A DNA stretch of 64,000 bases. Origin: Bdellovibrionales bacterium (GTDB lineage Bacteria > Bdellovibrionota > UBA1018 > CAIMNF01). The DNA lies in NCBI GenBank assembly GCA_018266375.1, contig JAFEAO010000002.1, positions 18,981 through 82,980 of the forward strand, in the 5' to 3' direction. Positions 12,243 through 20,482 of this stretch are shown one piece after another. Under the pieces are notes generated by a model. It saw only the letters and a list, made by a program, of their open reading frames with translations. It was not told the origin of the DNA and searched no databases. Made by a program: the position numbers and the translations under genes. Numbering within the stretch: position 1 is the stretch's first letter; each line of letters starts with the position of its first letter.

Positions 12243-13685
12243 ATGAGCACCTCGTACGGAAAGTACTCGAACGAAGACCTGGATCCGGTTCCCGTCAGCA
12301 ACCGTACCTGGAAAGCAAGCAACTACGTCGCCCTCTGGGTGAGTATGAGCCTCTGTATTCCAACCTACATGCTCGCGAGCTCGCTTATCGAAGGCGGCAT
12401 GAACTGGTTCCAAGCCGTGATGACGGTATTTCTCGGGAACTTGATCGTACTCGTGCCGATGATCTTGAATGGTCACGTGGGTGCCGCATACGGAATCCCG
12501 TTTCCGGTGTTCGCGCGATCGAGCTTCGGGATTCGGGGCGCGAACATTCCGGCGATCCTTCGCGCGATCGTCGCGTGCGGTTGGTTCGGGATTCAAACCT
12601 GGATCGGCGGCTATGCGCTTTTTCAAATCGTAAAAGTATGGGTGCCCGGCATCGCCGAGCTTCCGCATGTTTTTCCGGATTGGATGGGGCTTGAGACCGG
12701 GCCCGCGCTCACGTTCTTCTTGTTTTGGTGCTTGAACCTTTATGTGATCTACCTCGGAATCGAGAGCATTCGTAAGCTTCTCGTATTTAAGGCGATCTTC
12801 CTGCCGGTGGCGGCGTTGTCGCTTCTGGCGTGGGCGATTGCCGCGGCTAAGGGCTTGGGCCCGATCTTGGATCAACCGTCGAAGCTCGAGGGGAGTGCTT
12901 TCTGGGCATTTTTCTTTCCGGGTCTTACCGGCATGGTGGGCTTCTGGGCAACGGTATCCCTGAACATTCCGGACTTTACCCGCTATGCGGTCAGCCAACG
13001 CGCGCATCAACTGGGACAAGCACTCGGTCTGCCTCCGTCGATGGCGTTATTTGCGTTTATCGGCGTGGTCGTCACCAGTGCGACATCCATCGTGTTTGGC
13101 AAAACGATTTGGGATCCGGTCGTGCTTGCGGGTATGTTTGATTCCCCAATCCTGGTCTCGCTTGCGATGCTTGCCGTCGTGATCTCGACTCTCGCCACTA
13201 ACATTGCGGCCAACATCGTGAGTCCGGCCAACGACTTCGCGAACCTGGTGCCGGATAAGATCGACTTCCGTAAAGGCGGTTACATCACGGGCTTGCTTGG
13301 GCTCCTCATTTGCCCGTGGAAGCTGATCGCCGACCCGACGGGCTATATCTTCAAGTGGTTGATCGCGTACTCGAGTTTGCTTGGCCCGATCGGCGGGATC
13401 TTGATCGTCGATTACTACTGGTATCGTCGTAAGCAACTCGTGGTGGATGATCTTTACAAGCCGAACACGCAGTACTGGTACAACAATGGCTTTAACTACA
13501 AAGCCGTCATCGCGCTTGTTATCGGAGTTCTGCCGTGCGTGCCTGGATTCCTGACGACGATCGACGCCGTGGCGCCGGATACTTTCCCGGCGTTCTTGAA
13601 TAGTCTCTACCTCTACGCCTGGTTTGTGAGCCTTGCGGTAGGCGGCGGCGCTTACGCGCTCTTGATGAGCGGTTCGAGAAAGTAA
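12243..13685 (+). CDS. NCS1 family nucleobase/hydantoin:cation symporter
   Basis: Inner-membrane carrier of the nucleobase-cation-symport-1 family, likely importing uracil, thymine or a dihydropyrimidine/hydantoin for the enzymes encoded upstream. The 480-residue protein shows about 12 hydrophobic segments and NCS1 signatures near the N-terminus (NRTWKASNYVALWVSMSLC) and in the middle (GFWATVSLNIPDFTRYA). A GGGAG Shine-Dalgarno precedes the ATG, 24 bp after the aminotransferase gene. It is the last gene of the operon; a weak hairpin and T-rich run follow, overlapping the convergent gene's end. Substrate is inferred from context. Confidence 0.92.
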   Translation: MSTSYGKYSNEDLDPVPVSNRTWKASNYVALWVSMSLCIPTYMLASSLIEGGMNWFQAVMTVFLGNLIVLVPMILNGHVGAAYGIPFPVFARSSFGIRGANIPAILRAIVACGWFGIQTWIGGYALFQIVKVWVPGIAELPHVFPDWMGLETGPALTFFLFWCLNLYVIYLGIESIRKLLVFKAIFLPVAALSLLAWAIAAAKGLGPILDQPSKLEGSAFWAFFFPGLTGMVGFWATVSLNIPDFTRYAVSQRAHQLGQALGLPPSMALFAFIGVVVTSATSIVFGKTIWDPVVLAGMFDSPILVSLAMLAVVISTLATNIAANIVSPANDFANLVPDKIDFRKGGYITGLLGLLICPWKLIADPTGYIFKWLIAYSSLLGPIGGILIVDYYWYRRKQLVVDDLYKPNTQYWYNNGFNYKAVIALVIGVLPCVPGFLTTIDAVAPDTFPAFLNSLYLYAWFVSLAVGGGAYALLMSGSRK

Positions 13686-13686
13686 C

Positions 13687-13716
13687 AAGCCCGAGGCTTA
13701 TTGCTTTTTCTTTTTG
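13687..13716 (+). terminator. Probable intrinsic terminator of the pyrimidine operon
   Basis: A short 5-bp stem (AAGCC / GGCTT, 3-nt loop) is followed by a T-rich tract. It begins directly after the permease stop codon and lies inside the last codons of the convergent gene. The stem is short, so the call is moderate. Confidence 0.45.
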
Positions 13717-16700
13717 CGTGCGTCTTTTTCGTCTTTGAAGGTCGACATCAATGCCTGGCGATTGTTTTCGCTCGTTTGACTGCGGTTCAAGAAGTCGTTG
13801 AGCTGCGTGTCCGAAATAATGCGTTCTTCCGGCAAGTTCAACAACAATGCATCGCGAATCAAACCCGAAAGTGGGTTCGTCCACTGATTGATGTAGGCCT
13901 TGCGGTCGGCGCGTTTCATGTCGTTCGCGGTTTTTTCGACTTCGGTGTCGATCGCGTCCATCATCGTCGAAACGTCTTTCTTGGCGTAAACCGACTTCAG
14001 GACCTTTTCTACCCAGCGCTTCATCACGCTAGAAGCGAGGCGGCGAGTGTTGCTCGGGTCCCACACGCGGTTATTAAACCAGTAGTTGTCGTGGTAGGTA
14101 GAGCGCGCGATTTTGTACGTGTCCTGCACCAAGGTGTTCAACATGTTTGCGTACGAGACTTGAACGCCGTTTGTCGATTTTTTATCCGGTTTCACTTTAG
14201 ATTTCGCGACGTAGTCGGCAATCTTTTTAAGGACCGGGTACTGATCAAGTTCCGAGATATCGGCACTCGAGTACTCGCTCGGGCGTTTGCGGATACTTTT
14301 TTGTTCGGTTGCGATGTCCGCGATGAGGGCACGACGAACCTCGTTCAAAGCGTAGCCAGCATTTTTGTTGTCGAGCGGAAGCTGACCAGTCAGGATACGG
14401 TCGAGAAGCGCAAGTTTCTCGTCGATGCTCATTGCCGAGATCAAGCTGATCTGGTTATTCAGCCCGAGGATAAAATCGGAGCCGTGAATCACGGAGTCTT
14501 CGGCTTGAAACGCCGAAACGTAACTTTCAGAGTCGGGGAGGGTTTCGTAGATTTTGATCCGCCCGAGTCCGATCGTGTTCACGACATAGCCGTCGTCCAA
14601 AATTTTCGGTTCCCAGTGGTACATCACGATAAAGCGTTTCGAAGGTAAAGCTTTGCTCAGTTGTTCCATGAGGTCTGAGGCTTGCGTTGCGATCGATTTC
14701 GGGTCGTAGGCGTTGATTTTAAACCAATCGTCCTCTTTGGCGTCATATTGACCGAGGAACCGCACCGCTTTCGGAGTCGTCTTGCCTTCGCCTTTTGAAT
14801 AGTACTTTTTGACGGTCTTCATCAGGTCCGAAGCGTCTTTTGAGATCGCTTTGTCATCCTGCATGTTCGGAATGAGGAGGTCGTTCAACCCTTGAAAGAG
14901 TTCGTTCGCGTCGCCACCAACAAAGTGCACGCGAATTTGATTTTTTAGAGCATAGTTCAAAATTTGGTTACGGCTCACCATTTGGAATGCACGCGTGTCT
15001 TCGGCGGTGTTGTTTAAGACGACGAGGAGTTTTTCTCTCAGGTCGTCAGCGAGAGACTCGCCGCTTTCGGTGGTCTTATCGAAATCGAGGTTGCCCTCGT
15101 ACGAAAGATCCCACACGTCCATTTTGATGCCGAATAGTTTCGCAAGCGCGAACCACGACTTGAGTTCGGCCGAGGTTGTGTCGTGATTCGTCACGAGTAC
15201 GATCTTCGAGTCGAACGATTTATGGTAAACGTACGAGATATTGATTTGAGCCTGCCGAGTTTGAATCAACTTTGGATCCGAACCCTTGGTGCGAGAACCG
15301 AGATTCAGGTTCGCATTGAGACCGATTTTTTGATAAACCTCGGCCGATCTTGGAATTTGAATCGTACCGGTGACGGTAATGGCTTCGCCGGGTCCGAGCT
15401 TGTCGATGCCGGTCAACGAGCCCGTCGTCAAATCAATCGGGTTTCCTTTGGCATCCAAGAACGTGAAAGCATAGGTCGTGGTCTTATCGCCGTTGATTTT
15501 AAGCTGAGACTCGATGACGCGTTTAAGGTCGGAGAGTTTACCGTACTCACGCGTCGAGATGTTTTTAATCGTCCAGCTGATTTTAGCCGATTGACCCGGA
15601 CCCATGTTTTTTGGAACGCGAATCGGATCGACTTGAAGCGGGTAACGGACCAAGAAATTATTTTGAGTCTCGGAGTTCACGAAGTCGCGATCGACCTTGG
15701 TTTGATTCACGCGAGGGGAGACCGACTCCGGTTGGCCGAGCGGCTGACCGACGGTGCTCGTTCCTTCTTGATCGAGACGGAATTGAAGCGTGCCGACGAC
15801 GTCCGCGGTTTGACCCGGTTCGATGGAGCTTTCCACCTGAAGGCTTTTGTTCATGGAGATCAACCAACCGTGACTGCGCAAAAAGATCTTCAGCGGCGCG
15901 TACTTCGGGCTTGGCATCCCGCCGATGTTTTGAATTCTGATGTTGCTGACGGTAATGATTTCACCCGGTTCCATGATGCCGTCGTGGTTTTCAGAATCGA
16001 TGTCGAATCCGACGACGCGGAAATCGTATCGAGTCGTATAAGATTTGCCACCGACGATGTACTGAAACTGTCCGTTTGTTCCGTCTTGGCCGCCCGAAAT
16101 GTTGCCGGTTCCGTCGTTGCCTTTCGAGCCGGACCAGCCGTAAGAGCCGCCCGGATTAGAATGCCATTCGGTGCGGTATTTCGAGTTCCCCTTATCGTCT
16201 GTGCCGTCGTATTCGGAGGTTGTCCAAGAATAGCTGCTGCCGCCGGGGCCGCCGCTTCCGGCGCGTCCGCCCGTTCCGTTTTGACCTGGGTTGCCGCCTT
16301 GTCCAGCCCCGTTGCTGACCGCGCCGATCAGCATGAGAAGTTGCGCGTCTTGTTCGCTGACTTCAACGCTGATGTTACCGCCGTTACCGCCGTTCGAACC
16401 CGGAGTTCCGTTCCCGGCGTTGCCACCGTTCCCGCCGTTGCCGCCATTCGAGCCGCTACTGTATTGAGTGGCATCGCTTCCGCGCCCGCCATCGCCGCCA
16501 GGACCGCCGTCTCCACCGACACCGCCGTTGCCGCCGCGTCCGCCTTGAGCGGTGAGATTGATACTGCTCATCTGATCGGTAATTAAGACTTCGCCGATGT
16601 TTTGCGTGCGTGCGCCGTAGATCTGGCCGTTCATCTGGACTTGTTTGCCTTTGCCGCTCACCAAGCGGATTGAAATATGTCCGGCATTCGTGCCGGGAGT

Positions 16701-16916
16701 GGAGTAGCCCGCACCTGTTCCATCATTTCCTTTGCCGCCGGAGCCCGTCCATCCACCGCCCCAACCATCGGATCCGCCGGATCCGGTCGTTCCGGGATGT
16801 GCGTCTTGTCCGCCATTTCCCGATGCGTTGATGTTGACTGGGCGTTGGGCGTGCACCACGGATGCAGGCGCTAATAATAGACAGATAATAGAAATAGAAA
16901 GTAGAGATTGTTTCAT
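13698..16916 (-). CDS. Secreted protein with collagen-like glycine-rich N-terminus (1072 aa), function unknown
   Basis: I do not recognise a named function. I chose the start MKQSLLSISIICLL (ATG at 16916) because GGAG lies about 9 nt upstream and it gives a clean signal peptide ending at VHAQ; an ATG 15 bp further out is possible. After the signal come roughly 240 residues dominated by GG, GGNGG and GGDGG repeats. Two beta-rich segments follow that look like adhesin or CARDB/NEW3-type modules: one around NHDGIMEPGEIITVSNI, another around MGPGQSAKISWTIKN. The C-terminal half contains a Rossmann-like segment (FDSKIVLVTNHDTTSAEL to IRVHFVGG) and a charged helical end finishing DARKKKKQ. A good sigma-70 promoter lies upstream. 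A surface or periplasmic structural role is plausible but unproven. Confidence 0.7.
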   Translation of the reverse strand: MKQSLLSISIICLLLAPASVVHAQRPVNINASGNGGQDAHPGTTGSGGSDGWGGGWTGSGGKGNDGTGAGYSTPGTNAGHISIRLVSGKGKQVQMNGQIYGARTQNIGEVLITDQMSSINLTAQGGRGGNGGVGGDGGPGGDGGRGSDATQYSSGSNGGNGGNGGNAGNGTPGSNGGNGGNISVEVSEQDAQLLMLIGAVSNGAGQGGNPGQNGTGGRAGSGGPGGSSYSWTTSEYDGTDDKGNSKYRTEWHSNPGGSYGWSGSKGNDGTGNISGGQDGTNGQFQYIVGGKSYTTRYDFRVVGFDIDSENHDGIMEPGEIITVSNIRIQNIGGMPSPKYAPLKIFLRSHGWLISMNKSLQVESSIEPGQTADVVGTLQFRLDQEGTSTVGQPLGQPESVSPRVNQTKVDRDFVNSETQNNFLVRYPLQVDPIRVPKNMGPGQSAKISWTIKNISTREYGKLSDLKRVIESQLKINGDKTTTYAFTFLDAKGNPIDLTTGSLTGIDKLGPGEAITVTGTIQIPRSAEVYQKIGLNANLNLGSRTKGSDPKLIQTRQAQINISYVYHKSFDSKIVLVTNHDTTSAELKSWFALAKLFGIKMDVWDLSYEGNLDFDKTTESGESLADDLREKLLVVLNNTAEDTRAFQMVSRNQILNYALKNQIRVHFVGGDANELFQGLNDLLIPNMQDDKAISKDASDLMKTVKKYYSKGEGKTTPKAVRFLGQYDAKEDDWFKINAYDPKSIATQASDLMEQLSKALPSKRFIVMYHWEPKILDDGYVVNTIGLGRIKIYETLPDSESYVSAFQAEDSVIHGSDFILGLNNQISLISAMSIDEKLALLDRILTGQLPLDNKNAGYALNEVRRALIADIATEQKSIRKRPSEYSSADISELDQYPVLKKIADYVAKSKVKPDKKSTNGVQVSYANMLNTLVQDTYKIARSTYHDNYWFNNRVWDPSNTRRLASSVMKRWVEKVLKSVYAKKDVSTMMDAIDTEVEKTANDMKRADRKAYINQWTNPLSGLIRDALLLNLPEERIISDTQLNDFLNRSQTSENNRQALMSTFKDEKDARKKKKQ

Positions 16917-16942
16917 AAATAGCAGCTCCAAAGAGATTGACC

Positions 16943-16971
16943 AATTTACACAAAGAATGTGTAGACGTCAA
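16943..16971 (-). promoter_or_regulatory. Sigma-70-type promoter for the glycine-rich protein gene
   Basis: Read on the minus strand: TTGACG, a 17-nt spacer, then TAAATT, ending about 27 nt before the chosen start codon. The spacer contains a 5-bp inverted repeat (ACACA/TGTGT, 16948-16962) that could be an operator. Confidence 0.5.
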
Positions 16972-17105
16972 ATAACTGAATCTGTTGAAACCGAATCGCC
17001 GTAGCTAGCGCAATAAATTGTAATCATTGATGCATTCGGTTTTTCTCAGTAGTGTTTAAGTACATTCCTGATTATAAATATAGAGTATTTAAAAAGGAGC
17101 TCGTT

Positions 17106-17810
17106 ATGAAGTTATTCTCTGGTTCTCTGGCCGCTATCCTGTTGTTCACCCAAACCGTCGCTTTCGCTGAAGGCACAAAGGTGTCTTTGCAAGTCGCGAC
17201 TCTCTCAAACATTCAATCTGAAGAAGGCTTGGCTGATTTCATCGATCAAAACATTGGTCAAGTTCAAGCCGCAGAAGCTCAAGAACAAGCTGCAGAGCAA
17301 CTTTCTAAGCATGGCTTGAAAGTAGAAGCTCGCTGGAACAAGAAACTCACAAAGATCATGCCTAAAATTGCAGGCCGCTTTGCGGACACCTATGCCGGCA
17401 TGACTGACGAGCAAATCGATGCTCAGATTACCGACATGAAGACTAAAGCGGTTGAGTCTCAGAACGAAACTCAATTGACCAAAGCGAACGAAATCGCTGC
17501 TCAGACTCAAGTCGAGAAGCGCCAGTCTTTGACTGCACTCAGTACCGAAAGCGCAAAAACTTACGCTCCTGAACTCGCACACCAGATCGGCAAAGCCGGT
17601 GGTGCAGTGAAGTTCCTCATGAAAGCCAAGAAAATGGGCGCGAACTTTAGCAATAAGTACGCTAAATATGCGTGCATTATTCTCGCAGTCATCTTGATTT
17701 GGGCGTGCTTCGGTATCCCAGTCGTGATCGCGGAATTGCTCGTTGGAGCGTTCTTGACGATGGCGATTATGTCGGCGTTCTCGCCATATACCGGTTCAGG
17801 ACGATATTAG
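17106..17810 (+). CDS. Exported protein with C-terminal membrane anchor, function unknown
   Basis: A 234-residue protein. The ATG at 17106 is preferred over an ATG 54 bp upstream because AAGGAG lies about 7 nt before it and it begins a signal peptide (MKLFSGSLAAILLF to AFAEG). The middle is alanine-, glutamine- and glutamate-rich and probably helical or coiled coil (QAAEAQEQAAEQLSKHG, MTDEQIDAQITDMKTKAV). The last 50 residues form one long or two short hydrophobic segments (CIILAVILIWACFGIPVVIA). It is transcribed divergently from the glycine-rich protein gene and its 3' end overlaps the convergent metallophosphoesterase remnant by 44 bp. Family not recognised. Confidence 0.65.
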   Translation: MKLFSGSLAAILLFTQTVAFAEGTKVSLQVATLSNIQSEEGLADFIDQNIGQVQAAEAQEQAAEQLSKHGLKVEARWNKKLTKIMPKIAGRFADTYAGMTDEQIDAQITDMKTKAVESQNETQLTKANEIAAQTQVEKRQSLTALSTESAKTYAPELAHQIGKAGGAVKFLMKAKKMGANFSNKYAKYACIILAVILIWACFGIPVVIAELLVGAFLTMAIMSAFSPYTGSGRY

Positions 17811-18730
17811 TCACTTCACCATCAGTACCCAGGCGGATTGGTGGACCCCAATACCCCGTACCCGAGCTGACATACACCCAAAGGTCTTGGAGCTGCCCAA
17901 GACCTTTGTGGATCGGGTACATCCAGCGGACCGCCAGGTTCCACGGGAAAAACTGACCGCCATGGGTATGTCCTGAAAGTTGAAGATGATATTTCTGTCC
18001 GGACTTTAAGACCAGCTTCGCCAACTGCGGTTGGTGCACTAACAACATACTAAATACTGAGTGAGGCGATGCGATCGGAACTTCCGGCGCATCGCTTTTA
18101 AAATGGGCAACAGCCGGATCGTTTACTCCCGCGACAAAAATCTTCTCACCGCGGATGTTCAATTCCACACCCGAATTTTCAAGCGTTGTCGCTCCCGCAG
18201 CTTTCATCGCTTCAATTGACTCGCGATGATTCCAATAACATTCATGATTGCCCAGGACAAAGTACACGCCGTGAGGCGCTTTCAATCGCGCGAGTTCGCG
18301 CAGCTCTTCTTGGATCTCCGAGACATTGCCGTCGATGATGTCGCCCGTGAGGGCGATCAGGTCGGGTTTTAAGGATAATGCACGATCCACCATCGCGGCG
18401 ACTAAGGCCGGTGATCCAAAGCATGCCGGTCACGCCATAGAGGTGTGAAACGAAAATCGCAGCGATGTCGCGTAAGAGGGTAAACGTAAAGAGAAAGCTA
18501 ATTAGACCCATTCCAAAAAATGCGAAAGCTTGAAGCGGTTTTTCAAAACGGACTTTGGTCTCGGCCGAACTTTGGAAAAACATGAAGTAGAGCCAGAGTT
18601 GAGAGAGGAAAATAATCTGCACCATCGCGATGCCCGACCACGCGAGTAGCGGTGATTCTAGACGAGATGTCCAATAGGTCGAAAAGCAGAGGTAAGCATC
18701 AAGCGCTATGAGGATCAAGTTGAAGATCAT
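17767..18730 (-). pseudogene. Metallophosphoesterase (YkuE-like, membrane-anchored), broken by an internal deletion and frame change
   Basis: The 5' part (minus strand from 18730) encodes three or four membrane segments (LILIALDAYLCF, WSGIAMVQIIFL, FFGMGLISFLFTFTLL) like the N-terminus of integral-membrane calcineurin-type phosphoesterases. Near 18405 the frame switches. From about 18405 to 17767 a second frame gives the remainder of the catalytic domain: SLKPDLIALTGDIIDG, VLGNHECYWN, LVHQPQLA, and LQLSGHTHGGQFFPW. The first metal-binding motif (DxH) and its surroundings, which should sit between the membrane part and the ALTGD motif, are absent, so some 60-80 codons appear lost. Without that motif the product should not be catalytic. 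An assembly error is the main alternative. Confidence 0.75.
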
Positions 18731-18767
18731 GAAGGTTAGAATAACTCCGCGTTGTGCGAGGTCTAGT

Positions 18768-19652
18768 TCAGTCGCAAGCCTTTTCTTGAAACGGGCGAAG
18801 GCCCCCGTTTAGAAGCGCGGGCAGGGTGACCTTCTCGAGATAATCTTTGGTGCAGGCGGTATAACCGAAGTAGTTTGGCCCCGCGACGCTCGCGCGATTG
18901 CGGCAATAGCTCATTACGTCTTTTGCGCCCGGACTTGTTTTGCAACATTCTTCGCGTTCTTTGAGACTGAGCTTGTCGTCCATACAATGCTGAGAAGTAT
19001 GATCAAGGCCGAGCAGATGGCCGCCTTCGTGCAAAAGCTCGTCGACCAAGCGTTCGTCGGTATTGATTTCGGTGGCGCCACCATCGGCAAGACCCCAGGC
19101 GATTTCGCTAGGTTGTTCGGTGAGGGCGTAGCCGCCGGTCGCGATTCCGATTCCTTCAAACTGCGGACCGGAAAGAACGAGAACTGCATCTGCAGCATCC
19201 AGAGCGGATTTCATTCCTGCTTTCAAAAGTTCGCTTTGAATCTCAGCAGTGATTTTGTGGAGATCCGAGTTGTAGTAATACCAAAGACGAGTGAGTCGGT
19301 CATTGGCGCGCTGACTGTCGGTGCCCTTGATCTTGTTCCGTAGCTCGGTCAGATCGCGCGTACCGGGAGCGAGGTCAACCGCGATGCGATCGATGACTTC
19401 GAGATGGATCTTGCCGTCGGTCGAGAGATCAAAGCGTTCTTTATAAAGCTTTTCGACTCGTTGAACGTCGGCGGTAGTCATATTCGCGCCGTAGGCCACG
19501 AGCAAGACTCTAAAATTCGGAACGAGCCGCGGCTCGAAGCAACGCGGCCCAGTCGATTCTCCCATCGTGCACGGAGATGCGAGCGCGGTTGTCGAAGCTG
19601 TAAAGCAAAGCATGGATAAAGCGATCAGGTATAGTGCTTTTATGGCGCTCAT
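18768..19652 (-). CDS. Secreted metzincin-like zinc metalloprotease
   Basis: A 294-residue protein with a signal peptide (MSAIKALYLIALSMLCF to ALAS). Residues 208-218 read HEGGHLLGLDH, the HExxHxxGxxH zinc signature of metzincins, and a methionine-turn-like DVMSYC lies about 30 residues on (Met247). Eight or more cysteines, several around the active site (CMDD, EECCKT, YCRN), suggest disulfides in the mature protein. The start is the ATG directly after AAGAAGG, which is closer than usual to the start codon, but the signal peptide supports it. It faces the putative structured RNA across an AT-rich gap. Archaemetzincin or M10/M12-like families are possible; the exact family is unresolved. Confidence 0.75.
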   Translation of the reverse strand: MSAIKALYLIALSMLCFTASTTALASPCTMGESTGPRCFEPRLVPNFRVLLVAYGANMTTADVQRVEKLYKERFDLSTDGKIHLEVIDRIAVDLAPGTRDLTELRNKIKGTDSQRANDRLTRLWYYYNSDLHKITAEIQSELLKAGMKSALDAADAVLVLSGPQFEGIGIATGGYALTEQPSEIAWGLADGGATEINTDERLVDELLHEGGHLLGLDHTSQHCMDDKLSLKEREECCKTSPGAKDVMSYCRNRASVAGPNYFGYTACTKDYLEKVTLPALLNGGLRPFQEKACD

Positions 19653-19755
19653 CCTTCTTTCGCATGTGTTTTTATCATGGTTGAGGTGTTACAGCAAGCT
19701 AAATAGTTGATATGTAAAAAATAAACTTGAGTAGCTTCAAAAACTTAACACATAG

Positions 19756-20100
19756 ATCGCCTGCGACCCGGCATGGTCATTCATGACACGGTCCGGGCAG
19801 ACGCGATTTTATCGTGACGATGTTGCAACTGGTTGATTTTGCATGTGAGGCAAAATGGCACAAGGGTTGCGATATAGGTCCGTAACTGCTCAAGGCAAAT
19901 GCAGTTGAAAGGACCCGAAGAAGCCGTATGAAACACGCCACGCAAACCCACCCGCAGAAGGATCTGCGCAGCTAGAACACAAAAAGACAAAGCTCGAGGG
20001 GTTCCATACCGCGAGGGCTTGGTGACCTCAGACACTAAGCTAATATACCCCTCGTGCGAGAGAGCCGGCGCCTGTTTGGAGCCGGCTCTTCTTTATTTTT
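19756..20100 (+). ncRNA. Putative structured non-coding RNA, family unknown
   Basis: No convincing gene lies in this gap, but the plus strand folds into a series of clear stems. (1) ATCGC/GCGAT 19756-60/19803-07 enclosing CCCGG/CCGGG 19767-71/19793-97 and GTCAT/ATGAC 19776-80/19783-87. (2) TTTTGC/GCAAAA 19837-42/19850-55. (3) GGTCC/GGACC 19877-81/19911-15 enclosing AACTGC/GCAGTT 19884-89/19901-06. (4) CGCAGA/TCTGCG 19953-58/19963-68 with a 4-nt loop. (5) CGAGGGGT/ACCCCTCG 19995-20002/20047-54 enclosing GCTTGGTG/CACTAAGC 20017-24/20033-40. A G-U pair in the last stem is a C-A mismatch on the other strand, favouring plus. A terminator closes the element. I do not see the conserved blocks of tmRNA, RNase P RNA or SRP RNA. 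The 5' end is uncertain. Confidence 0.6.
20060..20100 (+). terminator. Intrinsic terminator of the putative structured RNA
   Basis: AGAGCCGGC (20061-20069) pairs perfectly with GCCGGCTCT (20081-20089) around an 11-nt loop and is followed by TTCTTTATTTTT. The T-run is on the plus strand and ends at the convergent glutaredoxin-like gene's stop codon. No plus-strand protein gene ends nearby, so this terminator implies a non-coding transcript. Confidence 0.85.
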
Positions 20101-20464
20101 ACCGGTTGCCGAATCGTTGCTCGAGATAGGCGTTGATGTCGCTCGACTCGTACATCCAGGTGATGTTACCGGAAGCATCAACGAGACGCAGGCATGGCAC
20201 TTGATCTTGTTTACCACCGGCCATCAACTCCGAGTGCACGTTCGAGTCTTCGATGTTCTTGAGTTCGATTTTGAGCGCAAGACGTTTCATTTGACGGCGC
20301 ACTTTCACACAAAAGGGGCAGGCCACCAGCTGATAGACGCTCATCGACTGAGTTTCCTTGTCCACGAGCGCTTGCTTGCCCGAATCGCGAGTCATCGACT
20401 TCGGACTGAAAATCGCATCCAACGTTAAAATGATCTTACCTAAAATGAATCGAATGATTTTCAT
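20099..20464 (-). CDS. Glutaredoxin-like thiol-disulfide protein with N-terminal hydrophobic extension
   Basis: A 121-residue protein. The C-terminal 80 residues form a glutaredoxin/GST-N-like thioredoxin fold: active site CPFC at residues 49-52, then QVPCLRLVD with the expected cis-proline, then SSDINAYLEQRF. The first 20 residues (MKIIRFILGKIILTLDAIF) are hydrophobic and may anchor the protein at the inner membrane. It follows the dienelactone hydrolase gene by 18 bp on the same strand, probably as a two-gene operon. The substrate of the redox pair is unknown. Confidence 0.85.
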   Translation of the reverse strand: MKIIRFILGKIILTLDAIFSPKSMTRDSGKQALVDKETQSMSVYQLVACPFCVKVRRQMKRLALKIELKNIEDSNVHSELMAGGKQDQVPCLRLVDASGNITWMYESSDINAYLEQRFGNR

Positions 20465-20482
20465 CGATAGTTTCCCGCGCGA

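Noticed and set aside
15183..16586. Open frame of 467 codons opposite the glycine-rich protein gene
   Set aside because: Antisense to repetitive GGN-rich coding sequence, which readily creates stop-free complementary frames.
19781..20035. Minus-strand open frame of 84 codons in the structured-RNA region
   Set aside because: No ribosome site or protein-like composition; the base-paired stems explain the sequence better.
19756..20100. tmRNA, RNase P RNA or SRP RNA
   Set aside because: No CCA-ending acceptor or tag sequence, no RNase P conserved regions, and no SRP Alu/GGAA-type core could be found.
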